Positions 26,847 through 34,281 of a DNA stretch of 34,281 nucleotides are shown here, piece by piece (position 1 is the stretch's first letter; each line of letters begins with the position of its first letter). The stretch is taken from the NCBI GenBank assembly GCA_002869565.1, contig PKUJ01000034.1, forward strand, positions 1-34,281, given 5' to 3'. The notes under the pieces were generated by a model that was not told where the DNA came from, searched no databases, and was given only the letters and a program-made list of their open reading frames with translations. Source of the stretch: Arcobacter sp. Lineage in GTDB: Bacteria; Campylobacterota; Campylobacteria; Campylobacterales; Arcobacteraceae. Position numbers and translations under genes: made by a program.

Positions 26847-29183
26847 ATGAGTTTAGCAAATGACTACTTTTTACTATATCATGGAATACAAGTTGAACAA
26901 ACTACTACATATGGAACAACCGAAAACAAAGAAAAAGATGAATTTTTTGATATTGCAGCATTAACACTCTCTGCCTCAAGAAAAGATTATGAAAAGTTTA
27001 TAACTTTAGATAGTTTCAAAAAACTTATCTCAAAAATCACAAGTAAAGAGGTTAAGAACCTTGAAGAATTACACCAACTTCAATATTGTATTATAGATGC
27101 AATTGAAAAAGATACTAAAAATTGCCAGATTGAAAAAATGCATGAAGGCTTTGAATACCTAAATAAACAAAAAATCATAAAAAGTTCAGATTATAAAAAA
27201 TTAATTTCTCTTTTTGACCCTGAAGAACTTGGACTTTGTGATGAAATAGATGTACATGATGAAATTAGAATTGATTCAACAAAACCATTCAAAGAAGCAC
27301 GTCAAGAATTAGAAGAATTGGTAAATGATCTAATTGATATTTTTAATACTGAAGATTTTAAAGATGAATTAAAGAATATAACAAATTATTTAGAAAACCA
27401 AAAATTCTCAATAGGAATTACTGGAGTTATGAATGCTGGAAAATCAACTATGTTGAATGCATTAATGGGTCAAGAAATTTTGGGAAGTGCAGTTGTACCT
27501 GAAACAGCAAACTTAACTATTGTTAAACATGGTACTCCTAAAGCGAATGTATTTTTTTGGAATAAAGAAGAGTGGAACAGAATTGAAAACTCGTCAAAAG
27601 AAATAGAATCTATAAAAGAGTTTGTTCTCGAAACAAAAAAAATATTTGGGAATCAATTAGAAAACTTAATAAAAGAAGAGTCTCATAGTGAGCAAGTTGA
27701 TATAAATAATCTTGCATCATATACATCTGCTGAAGCTAGTGGGAAAAAATGTAATCTAGTTAAATATGTTGAACTAAAATCTGATTTAAATTTTTTAGCA
27801 GATGGTATAGAAATTGTCGATACCCCAGGTTTAGATGACCCAGTTATTCAAAGAGAAGAGATTACAAAAGAGTATTTATCTCAATGTGATTTAATGATTC
27901 ATTTAATGAATGTATCGCAAAGTGCAACATTAAAAGATGTTGAGTTTATAATAGATGCACTACTTTACCAAAATATAACTAAGCTTTTAATTGTTATTAC
28001 AAGAGCAGATACTGTATCCAAAGAACAACTAGAAGAAGTAATTACATACACTAAATCATCAATTGAAAGACAACTAAAAGCCCAAAATAAAGATAGTAAG
28101 TTAGATTATATTTTAAATAGCATCAAATTTATTCCAATTTCTGGGAAAATGGCCCTACTACATAGAACCGGCAGAAGTAAAGAAGCTATCAAAGCAGGTT
28201 ATAACCTAGAAGATACAGGTATTTTAGAAATAGAAGAATACTTAGATGAAACACTATTTGGTAGCCAATCTAGTAAGTCTGATTTAATTATAAAAGGCGC
28301 AAAAACTCAAATTATAAAAGTAATTGAAAAAGAGTTAAAGTCTTTTCATTATGAATTGGTTTTATTATCAAAATCAAAAGAAGAATTAGAAGCAGATTTA
28401 GAGGATTTCAATAGAAAAAAAGACACCAATGAGAAAATTTTTAAGACAATAAATGAAGATATAAATATTTACAAAAATGATGCCAAAAACTACATTGAAA
28501 CACTAGAAAGTTTCTTAACAACAGAACTAATTGACTTACAAAATGTTATAAAACAAAGAGTTTTTTCTGATGTTAAGTACTCTTTTGAAAAAACGAAGAA
28601 AAAACCTGAAAATTCTAGAATAAAAACTATTGTAGAGACTGCAATAAAAGATGGAATCATAGATGTGATTAGAGACTATAGATATAAATTTATTAAAAAA
28701 TCTCAAAGTATAGGTGAAATTTGTGAACAAAAGTACCAAGACTTAGGCTTTGTAATTGGGCATAAAAATGATAACTTTGATGCTAGAGGATTTTTTCAAG
28801 ATGATTTTAAATCAGGTTTTTTGACTTCTTCAAATGATGTTTTAATTTCAAAAATTATAAATGAAGTATCCAAAAGTAAAGCTAATAAATTGCCAGAACT
28901 TGACAGAAATATAGATATTTTTATCAAAGAAGAGTTCGAACCAATTGAGAAAAATATAAAAGAAAAAGCTAACACTATTTCTCAAATATTAATAGAAAAT
29001 TTCTTTAAAGAGATTGCTGAACCATTAAAAGTTTTTGAACATAAATTAAAAAAAGATGAAAAATCGCTTCAAAATAGAATTTCTAGTTTTGAAGAAAATG
29101 AAATAAATAAAGAAGAAATAACAATTACCATCCACAAAAAAATAAAAAAACTTGAAACTATAAATAAAGGACTTAAATCATGA
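26847..29183 (+). CDS. Dynamin-like GTPase, first of a pair (C. jejuni DLP1/Cj0411-like)
   Basis: A 778-residue dynamin-superfamily protein. About 185 residues, mostly helical, precede the GTPase domain: P-loop GVMNAGKST (193-201), switch threonine in PETANLT (218-224), DTPG (325-328) and TRAD (385-388). The rest (about 470-778) is charged, coiled-coil-rich helix, as in the stalk of bacterial dynamins, with no clear membrane helix. In Campylobacter jejuni two such proteins encoded right after frdCAB form a heterotetramer that tethers membranes; position and arrangement here are the same. Function in vivo is inferred. Of three in-frame ATGs (26829, 26841, 26847), the last has AAGGA five bases upstream. 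It overlaps the next gene by four bases (ATGA). Confidence 0.85.
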   Translation: MSLANDYFLLYHGIQVEQTTTYGTTENKEKDEFFDIAALTLSASRKDYEKFITLDSFKKLISKITSKEVKNLEELHQLQYCIIDAIEKDTKNCQIEKMHEGFEYLNKQKIIKSSDYKKLISLFDPEELGLCDEIDVHDEIRIDSTKPFKEARQELEELVNDLIDIFNTEDFKDELKNITNYLENQKFSIGITGVMNAGKSTMLNALMGQEILGSAVVPETANLTIVKHGTPKANVFFWNKEEWNRIENSSKEIESIKEFVLETKKIFGNQLENLIKEESHSEQVDINNLASYTSAEASGKKCNLVKYVELKSDLNFLADGIEIVDTPGLDDPVIQREEITKEYLSQCDLMIHLMNVSQSATLKDVEFIIDALLYQNITKLLIVITRADTVSKEQLEEVITYTKSSIERQLKAQNKDSKLDYILNSIKFIPISGKMALLHRTGRSKEAIKAGYNLEDTGILEIEEYLDETLFGSQSSKSDLIIKGAKTQIIKVIEKELKSFHYELVLLSKSKEELEADLEDFNRKKDTNEKIFKTINEDINIYKNDAKNYIETLESFLTTELIDLQNVIKQRVFSDVKYSFEKTKKKPENSRIKTIVETAIKDGIIDVIRDYRYKFIKKSQSIGEICEQKYQDLGFVIGHKNDNFDARGFFQDDFKSGFLTSSNDVLISKIINEVSKSKANKLPELDRNIDIFIKEEFEPIEKNIKEKANTISQILIENFFKEIAEPLKVFEHKLKKDEKSLQNRISSFEENEINKEEITITIHKKIKKLETINKGLKS

Positions 29184-31198
29184 GTATCTTAAATAGTTTT
29201 GTAAAAGAATACATTGAAAAATTTGTTAAAAGAGAAGAGGAGTATGAAAAAGGTTTAGTTGGAGATATAAAAAAAATTAGTGCAAAACTATTAGATCCAA
29301 AATTTTTTCCATCAGTACAATTAAAATCTATCTTAGACAAGCAAATAAGACGAGCTCGATATCCAATGGAAGTTGCAATTACTGGGCAATTTTCATCAGG
29401 TAAATCAACATTTCTAAATGCCCTACTTTCGAGAAATATTTTACCTACGGGGATTACACCAGTTACATCAAAAGTAAATTTTATTAATTATGGTGAAGAG
29501 TATAAATTAAAAATAACTTACTATTCTGGCGCACAAGAGTATGCACCAATTGAAGCAATTTCTGATTTTACTGACCAAAGACAAGATGAAATGCATGATA
29601 TAAAATATCTTACTCTTTATGCTCCAATGGATATTCTAAAAGATATTTCATTTGTAGATACACCTGGTTTAAATTCACAATCTCAAAGTGATACAGATAC
29701 TACAAGAAAAGTATTAAGAGATGTTGGCGGAATCATTTGGTTAACACTTATTGATAATGCAGGGAAAATGTCAGAAGCTGAAGTACTTGAAGAATATATG
29801 GAGCAATTTAAAAATAAGTCCCTTTGTGTACTTAATCAAAAAGATAAATTTACACCAGAACAAATTGAAACAACTACAAAATATGTAAGTGAAAAATTTT
29901 CAAAATACTTTTCTCAAGTAACTCCTATATCAGCGAAACAAGCTCTTGATTCAAGACAACAACAAAAACGTGTCTTGTTAGATGACAGATTTGACTTTAT
30001 TACAAAAGAGTTCAAAAAAGAACTAAACAAAAATATCGATGTTAATTCTTTAGAATTTTTCAGTGAAAAATTTAATAACTTTCATAAAGAGATAAGTGAA
30101 ATACAAAATAAAGATATGTCCGGAGATATGAAGCTGCTTAAAGAGTCTAATATTAATGAAGTTCTTATGTTTATTGAAAATACTATTAGACCTCAAGCTG
30201 CTGAATCAAAAGAGTTTGCAATTAAAAAAGATTTAAAAGGTATTTGTGATATTTTAATTAAAGAGTATGAAACAATAATTGGTGTTTATAATTCTTTATG
30301 TGAAATTCTAAAAAACTCTGAAGATGCGATATTGGAAGATTTTGAAAATATACATAAAACTTATTCTAAAGAACTATTTGGAATATATAATTCACTTGAA
30401 GCCATTATGGAAAAAATAGCCCATGAGACATATAAAAGTATAAAAAAACAAAAAGCGCATCGCTTTGAAAAAAAAGGTGGTTTTTTGAGTAAAGATAACT
30501 TTGAAAAGATAGAGTATGAAACCTATTGGATTGATTCAGATAATGTTTACAAAAATCTTTTCTATGACGATCAAACTGTAGATAAGATGTTTAAAAAAGC
30601 AATTAAACAATTAAAAACAATTGAACTTAATTCTGACGAAGCATATAGAAATGTTTATAGAGATATTAAAAATAATATTCATAGATGGCAAGAACCATAT
30701 GAACTAATAAGAAAACATAGAGAAATATCATCTGACTTAGAATTTTCTTCAACAAGGCACTTCGCTGCAAAAGTATATGAAAATGTTTTAAGAGACTACC
30801 ACAGAGCAATTTTAGAAAATATTTCCGCTCTAAGAAAGAAATTTGCATACTTTAATGGTGCACTTTCATACTCTTACATCCAAACCACTCAAGCAACTAT
30901 TGCTCATTTTGAACAACAGATTTCTGAATCAGTTTCACTTTATGAAAAAGAACCTACAAGATTTTCTGTTTACCATCCAAGAGAAGATGAAATACTCACT
31001 AAATTAAAAGCTAATTTTGGATTCGAAAAAATTGAAGATTTTTTAACTTCAAAAAGAAACTACTTGTTTAAAATTATTCAATATTCAAAAAATCAATACC
31101 TTGAAATTAATGCAGATAGAATCGATTTCGTTGAATCTAAAAAAGAAGAATATATCAAAAAAATTGAAGATTTAGAACAAATTAAAAGTGAAATATAA
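29180..31198 (+). CDS. Dynamin-like GTPase, second of a pair (C. jejuni DLP2/Cj0412-like)
   Basis: A 672-residue dynamin-like GTPase with its G domain near the N terminus: GQFSSGKST (69-77), switch region ILPTGITPVTS (87-97), DTPG (160-163) and NQKD (219-222). A predicted helical stalk follows (about 290-672), with patches rich in aromatic residues but no clear transmembrane helix, so a membrane-binding tip cannot be located by eye. Shorter N-terminal region than its partner, as in the Campylobacter pair. Translation is coupled to the first GTPase through ATGA. The stop codon sits in the loop of a terminator hairpin. Probable role: membrane tethering or remodelling as a hetero-oligomer with its neighbour. 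Confidence 0.85.
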   Translation: MSILNSFVKEYIEKFVKREEEYEKGLVGDIKKISAKLLDPKFFPSVQLKSILDKQIRRARYPMEVAITGQFSSGKSTFLNALLSRNILPTGITPVTSKVNFINYGEEYKLKITYYSGAQEYAPIEAISDFTDQRQDEMHDIKYLTLYAPMDILKDISFVDTPGLNSQSQSDTDTTRKVLRDVGGIIWLTLIDNAGKMSEAEVLEEYMEQFKNKSLCVLNQKDKFTPEQIETTTKYVSEKFSKYFSQVTPISAKQALDSRQQQKRVLLDDRFDFITKEFKKELNKNIDVNSLEFFSEKFNNFHKEISEIQNKDMSGDMKLLKESNINEVLMFIENTIRPQAAESKEFAIKKDLKGICDILIKEYETIIGVYNSLCEILKNSEDAILEDFENIHKTYSKELFGIYNSLEAIMEKIAHETYKSIKKQKAHRFEKKGGFLSKDNFEKIEYETYWIDSDNVYKNLFYDDQTVDKMFKKAIKQLKTIELNSDEAYRNVYRDIKNNIHRWQEPYELIRKHREISSDLEFSSTRHFAAKVYENVLRDYHRAILENISALRKKFAYFNGALSYSYIQTTQATIAHFEQQISESVSLYEKEPTRFSVYHPREDEILTKLKANFGFEKIEDFLTSKRNYLFKIIQYSKNQYLEINADRIDFVESKKEEYIKKIEDLEQIKSEI

Positions 31199-31213
31199 TT
31201 ATTTCACTTTTAA
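31182..31213 (+). terminator. Hairpin terminator spanning the stop of the second dynamin-like gene
   Basis: Perfect 14-base stem: TTAAAAGTGAAATA (31182-31195) and the complementary arm 31200-31213, with loop TAAT that contains the TAA stop codon. The right arm supplies a CTTTTAA tail but a weak T-run. It overlaps the coding end of the gene, as does the terminator at 5181-5206. Confidence 0.6.
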
Positions 31214-31236
31214 ATAAGTTTTAATCTTATTTTAAC

Positions 31237-31266
31237 TATAATCCAAAAAATTATTATTGGATTATA
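31237..31266. repeat. Inverted repeat before the TTG start of the next gene
   Basis: TATAATCCAA (31237-31246) and TTGGATTATA (31257-31266) form a perfect 10-base inverted repeat ending three bases before the TTG start. The left arm contains a TATAAT -10 box and the right arm covers the ribosome-binding region, so it could be an operator or an mRNA hairpin limiting translation. Confidence 0.5.
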
Positions 31267-31269
31267 AGA

Positions 31270-32307
31270 TTGCATAAAAAAATCATTGTTAATACATTTG
31301 ATGCTATATTTAAAAATTCTAATAACTTAGTTCAAAAACTATTTATTCCTATTTTACTTATGTCAAGTATAAATTATTTTATACCTCAATTTATAAGTTC
31401 AGAAATAATAATTCAATTAAATGCTAATAATATAAACATTAAAACTTTTGGCCCCTCTTTTCTTCTGTTATTTCTACTAATTTTAGCTAATATTTCTGTA
31501 GCTATTACTACTCATAGAGTAATAATTTTAGGGAAAGATTCTGTTCCTAAACTTGGTTCGTATATATTTGGATTAAGAGAACTTAATTTTTTGTTTAAAA
31601 GTATATTATTGATTATTATTATTTTGATTCCTACAATACCTACTTTTTTTATTCCAATAATAGGTCCATATATTACAATTGTTTTAGCTCTAATTTTATT
31701 TTCTAGACTCTCTTTTATTTTTCCAGCTTTAGCATGTGATGAAAAAATGTCTTTTTTTCAAGCTTGGAAATACACAAAAAATCATACATTTTTAACTTTA
31801 TTTACTATCATAATTTTTCCAAGTATTTTTGCATTTAGTGTCGGTTTTATATATAGCATTACAATAGAATTCTTAATAAAATTGGTTTCACCTCATTTAG
31901 TAATTTTATACTCTTTATTAGATGTATTTATAATGGTATTTATAGTTAGTGCTTTATCTAGTGCATACATATACATAAAAACCCAACCTTTAAACAAAAT
32001 AAGAAAAGAAAATAGTATATCAACAAGAGAAATAACTGAAACTACAAGAAAACGTATACATAAAATTGTAATACATGATCAACATAATGTTACTTTTTCT
32101 AGTATAAAAAAAGAACTACAAACACAATACGCAAAATTAAATTTTTCTGATATTGCTTATGATAGAAACAATGTATACTTATTAAAAAATCCAAATGACA
32201 TAGAGGCATATGTATCATTAAGATATGACAATGATGAGTTTATAATTCAGGTTAATAATTCAAATTTGCCACAATTAAAAATACTAAGGATTAAGACTAA
32301 AAATTAA
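31270..32307 (+). CDS. Six-helix membrane protein of unknown function
   Basis: A 345-residue protein that I do not recognise with confidence. About six hydrophobic segments (near 22-39, 64-86, 106-128, 130-152, 174-196 and 208-236) are followed by a soluble C-terminal domain of about 105 residues rich in Lys, Arg and Asn. The LSFIFPALACDEKMSFFQAW segment (148-167) resembles the shared region of YciC-like and glycerophosphodiesterase-membrane-domain proteins, but this is only a likeness. The start is TTG at 31270, since no in-frame ATG precedes the first helix; the next ATG (codon 31) is inside it. It follows the dynamin pair on the same strand, separated by a terminator hairpin. A role with the GTPases is a guess from position. 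Confidence 0.65.
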   Translation: MHKKIIVNTFDAIFKNSNNLVQKLFIPILLMSSINYFIPQFISSEIIIQLNANNINIKTFGPSFLLLFLLILANISVAITTHRVIILGKDSVPKLGSYIFGLRELNFLFKSILLIIIILIPTIPTFFIPIIGPYITIVLALILFSRLSFIFPALACDEKMSFFQAWKYTKNHTFLTLFTIIIFPSIFAFSVGFIYSITIEFLIKLVSPHLVILYSLLDVFIMVFIVSALSSAYIYIKTQPLNKIRKENSISTREITETTRKRIHKIVIHDQHNVTFSSIKKELQTQYAKLNFSDIAYDRNNVYLLKNPNDIEAYVSLRYDNDEFIIQVNNSNLPQLKILRIKTKN

Positions 32308-32314
32308 TAAATTT

Positions 32315-32335
32315 AAAGATTCATTAATAATCTTT
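32315..32335 (+). terminator. Weak hairpin after the membrane protein gene
   Basis: AAAGATT (32315-32321) and AATCTTT (32329-32335), seven-base stem, seven-base loop, followed by ATTATTAATT. AT-rich and weak, but correctly placed seven bases after the stop. Confidence 0.35.
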
Positions 32336-32487
32336 ATTATTAATTCTAATCTAGATATTTAAACTAAATATAATATTGAAGCCTCGACTGTGTCGATTAT
32401 TCGCATTTATTTTAAAATTGTTACATCTTAACGAAATAATTTGATTACTTAACAACTATTTAAAAGAATTTGTGAGAAACTTCGATA

Positions 32488-32493
32488 TATAAT
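32488..32493 (+). promoter_or_regulatory. -10 box of the TPP-enzyme operon
   Basis: TATAAT 23 bases before the ATG at 32517, with GGAGA as ribosome-binding site between. A short inverted repeat, TCGAC TGT GTCGA (32384-32396), lies about 100 bases upstream and stands out by its GC content in this AT-rich gap; its role is unknown. Confidence 0.45.
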
Positions 32494-32516
32494 TTATTAA
32501 AAAAAATGGAGAAAAG

Positions 32517-34172
32517 ATGAACGCGTCAGACTTATTTATAAAAGCGTTAGAAAATGAAGGTGTTGAATATATTTTTGGTATTCCAGGGGAAGAAAATCTA
32601 GACTTATTAGAAGCTCTTAGAAAATCAGATAAAATTAAACTGATTTTAACAAGACATGAACAAGGTGCAGGTTTTATGGCTGCAACTTATGGAAGGCTAA
32701 CAGGGAAAGTTGGTGTATGTATTTCAACACTTGGCCCTGGAGCTACTAACTTTGCAACAGCAGCAGCTTATGCACAACTTGGGGCAATGCCACTATTAAT
32801 GATTACAGGTCAAAAACCAATTAAAAAATCTAAACAAGGTAGATTTCAGATTATTGACATTGTTGGAATGATGAAACCAATGACAAAGTATGCTAAACAA
32901 GTTGTAAATGGCAATAATGTACCTTCAATGATTAGAGAAGCATTCAAAATTGCTACAACTGAAAGACCTGGTGCTGTACATATTGAATTTCCTGAAGACA
33001 TTTCTGCAGAAGAAGATGTAGATGATAACATCTATCCAGTTCAAGAGTTCGAATATCCGCAAGCTAATAAAAAAGCAATTGCTGATGCAATTAAGATGAT
33101 TGAAAAAGCAAAAAGACCACTATTATGTGTTGGTAATGCTGCAAATAGAGGCGAAATGTCTACTGCACTTACAGAATTTGTTAATGAAACTGGAATTCCA
33201 TTCTTCTCTACTCAAATGGGTAAAGGGGTAATTGATGAAAACCACAAACTATGTCTATCAACTGCTGCATTGTCTAAAGATGACTTTATTCACTGTGCAA
33301 TTGAAAGATCTGATTTAATTATTAATGTTGGTCACGATGTAATTGAAAAGCCACCATTTTTTATGGAAAATTCAGAAGGAGCTACAAAAGTTATCCACCT
33401 AAACTTCTTTCCATCTGAAGTTGATGATACTTATTTCCCACATTTAGATGTTATAGGAGATATTGCTACAAATATAGAAAAAATCACAAATAATATTTCT
33501 AAACAGGAGCACTGGGACTTCGAATACTATATTAGATTAGCTGAAGAGATTAGAACAAGACTTGGTAAATACTTTGGAGATACAAGATTCCCAATTTTAC
33601 CACAAAAAGCGGTAAGAACAATTAGACAAACTCTAACAAGTGATGATGATATTGTTACACTTGATAATGGTGTTTATAAAATCTGGTTTGCAAGAAACTA
33701 TAGATGTGCTAAACCAAACACACTATTATTAGATAATGCTCTTGCAACTATGGGTGCGGGGCTTCCTTCAGGGATGGCTGCAAAAATGGTTAATCCTAAT
33801 TCAAAAGTTGTTGCGGTATGTGGTGATGGTGGATTCATGATGAATGATCAAGAAATGGAAACAGCAGTAAGACTTGGTCTTGATATGACAGTAGTTATTC
33901 TTAATGATAATGCATATGGAATGATTAAATGGAAACAATCTGGTATGGGATTTGATAACTTTGGGCTTGATTTAGGTAACCCAGATTTCGTAAAATTTGC
34001 TGAATCTTTTGGAGCAAAAGGCTATAGACCAACTTCATGTGAAGATTTTGCTGAAATATTAGAAAAGTGTGTAAATGGAAAAGGTGTTCACCTTATTGAT
34101 TTAGCTGTTGATTATTCTTTAAATCATTCAATCTTAAATGATTTATTAGCTAAAAAACAGTGTATGTTATAA
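32517..34172 (+). CDS. Acetolactate synthase-family thiamine diphosphate enzyme
   Basis: A 551-residue enzyme with the three domains of the family: N-terminal PYR domain (IFGIPGEENLDLLEAL near 19-34; catalytic Glu48 in RHEQGAGFMAA), a central domain (about 185-325) and a C-terminal PP domain with the cofactor motif GDGGFMMNDQE (436-446) ending NDNAYGM (463-469). Closest by eye to acetolactate synthase large subunits, which join two pyruvates and release CO2. No small regulatory subunit (ilvH) follows. Instead an aldehyde dehydrogenase gene starts 28 bases later, which suggests a catabolic role, perhaps making or handling an aldehyde, rather than valine/leucine synthesis. Other 2-keto acid decarboxylating or carboligating activities cannot be excluded, so no symbol is given. 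Confidence 0.8.
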   Translation: MNASDLFIKALENEGVEYIFGIPGEENLDLLEALRKSDKIKLILTRHEQGAGFMAATYGRLTGKVGVCISTLGPGATNFATAAAYAQLGAMPLLMITGQKPIKKSKQGRFQIIDIVGMMKPMTKYAKQVVNGNNVPSMIREAFKIATTERPGAVHIEFPEDISAEEDVDDNIYPVQEFEYPQANKKAIADAIKMIEKAKRPLLCVGNAANRGEMSTALTEFVNETGIPFFSTQMGKGVIDENHKLCLSTAALSKDDFIHCAIERSDLIINVGHDVIEKPPFFMENSEGATKVIHLNFFPSEVDDTYFPHLDVIGDIATNIEKITNNISKQEHWDFEYYIRLAEEIRTRLGKYFGDTRFPILPQKAVRTIRQTLTSDDDIVTLDNGVYKIWFARNYRCAKPNTLLLDNALATMGAGLPSGMAAKMVNPNSKVVAVCGDGGFMMNDQEMETAVRLGLDMTVVILNDNAYGMIKWKQSGMGFDNFGLDLGNPDFVKFAESFGAKGYRPTSCEDFAEILEKCVNGKGVHLIDLAVDYSLNHSILNDLLAKKQCML

Positions 34173-34200
34173 TATATAAATTAAACAAAGAAGGAAAAGA

Positions 34201-34281
34201 ATGAGTACAATAGAAGTAACATCACCATTTGATGGAAGCGTAGTAGGGACAGTTCCATATGGAGGAGTTCCAGAAGTAGAA
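34201..34281 (+). CDS. Aldehyde dehydrogenase, N-terminal fragment (cut by window end)
   Basis: Only the first 27 codons are present. MSTIEVTSPFDGSVVGTVP is the typical start of NAD(P)-dependent aldehyde dehydrogenases (an N-terminal strand followed by the PFDG/VG turn). AAGGA lies five bases before the ATG, which is 28 bases after the TPP-enzyme stop on the same strand with no terminator, so the two are probably cotranscribed. Catalytic Cys and Glu lie outside the window. Confidence 0.7.
   Translation, partial: MSTIEVTSPFDGSVVGTVPYGGVPEVE

Noticed and set aside
1-34281. CRISPR array, tRNA/rRNA, insertion sequence or prophage
   Set aside because: No regularly spaced repeats, no cloverleaf-like or rRNA sequence, no transposase or integrase frames, and composition is even throughout.

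Overview
The window is AT-rich bacterial chromosome. It is best read as a member of the Arcobacter group (Campylobacterota). Four things point there: the nuo operon with a fused nuoCD; a Wolinella-type fumarate reductase whose cytochrome b keeps all four heme histidines and both quinone-side glutamates; the frdCAB followed by dynamin-like pair order known from Campylobacter jejuni; and a UbiD-type decarboxylase of the kind used for futalosine-pathway menaquinone. True nuoE and nuoF are present, whereas Helicobacter and Campylobacter replace them with unrelated genes, so an arcobacter-like lineage fits better than those two. This is inference from gene content; no phylogeny was run.

Layout. 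Positions 1-2755 carry a leftward cluster of four overlapping genes (small acidic protein, pabA/trpG-like glutamine amidotransferase, GT-C-like membrane protein, type II/IV pseudopilin). Beyond it lies an almost perfect consensus promoter that fires off the left edge. Positions 2909-5185 encode a membrane diguanylate cyclase with two tandem periplasmic binding-protein domains. It converges on a UbiD-family decarboxylase (5207-7021), and the two share a hairpin terminator. A MalY/PatB-type C-S lyase follows at 7106-8263. Positions 8394-22883 form one long operon for the whole 14-subunit NADH:quinone oxidoreductase (nuoA, B, CD, E, F, G-N), with citrate synthase (gltA) inserted between nuoF and nuoG. 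After an intrinsic terminator come frdC, frdA and frdB (23107-26608). Next are a pair of dynamin-like GTPases (26847-31198), an unrecognised six-helix membrane protein (31270-32307), and a thiamine-diphosphate enzyme of the acetolactate synthase family (32517-34172). The last starts an operon with an aldehyde dehydrogenase cut by the right edge.

How it fits together. Complex I feeds electrons into menaquinone, the UbiD-type enzyme probably belongs to menaquinone synthesis, fumarate reductase draws from the menaquinol pool, and citrate synthase links the TCA cycle to the nuo transcript. So the middle 20 kb is a respiratory block. The dynamin pair probably has a membrane-remodelling or tethering role.

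Main oddities: (1) frdA is full length and well conserved in one frame but has a single in-frame TAA at codon 435; (2) NuoH carries about 85 extra residues with two extra hydrophobic segments; (3) NuoG is short (479 aa) yet keeps all cluster ligands, including those for N7; (4) gltA sits inside nuo; (5) there are several inverted repeats at promoters and terminators. I saw no tRNA, rRNA, CRISPR array or insertion sequence. No gene-free stretch exceeds 300 bases.
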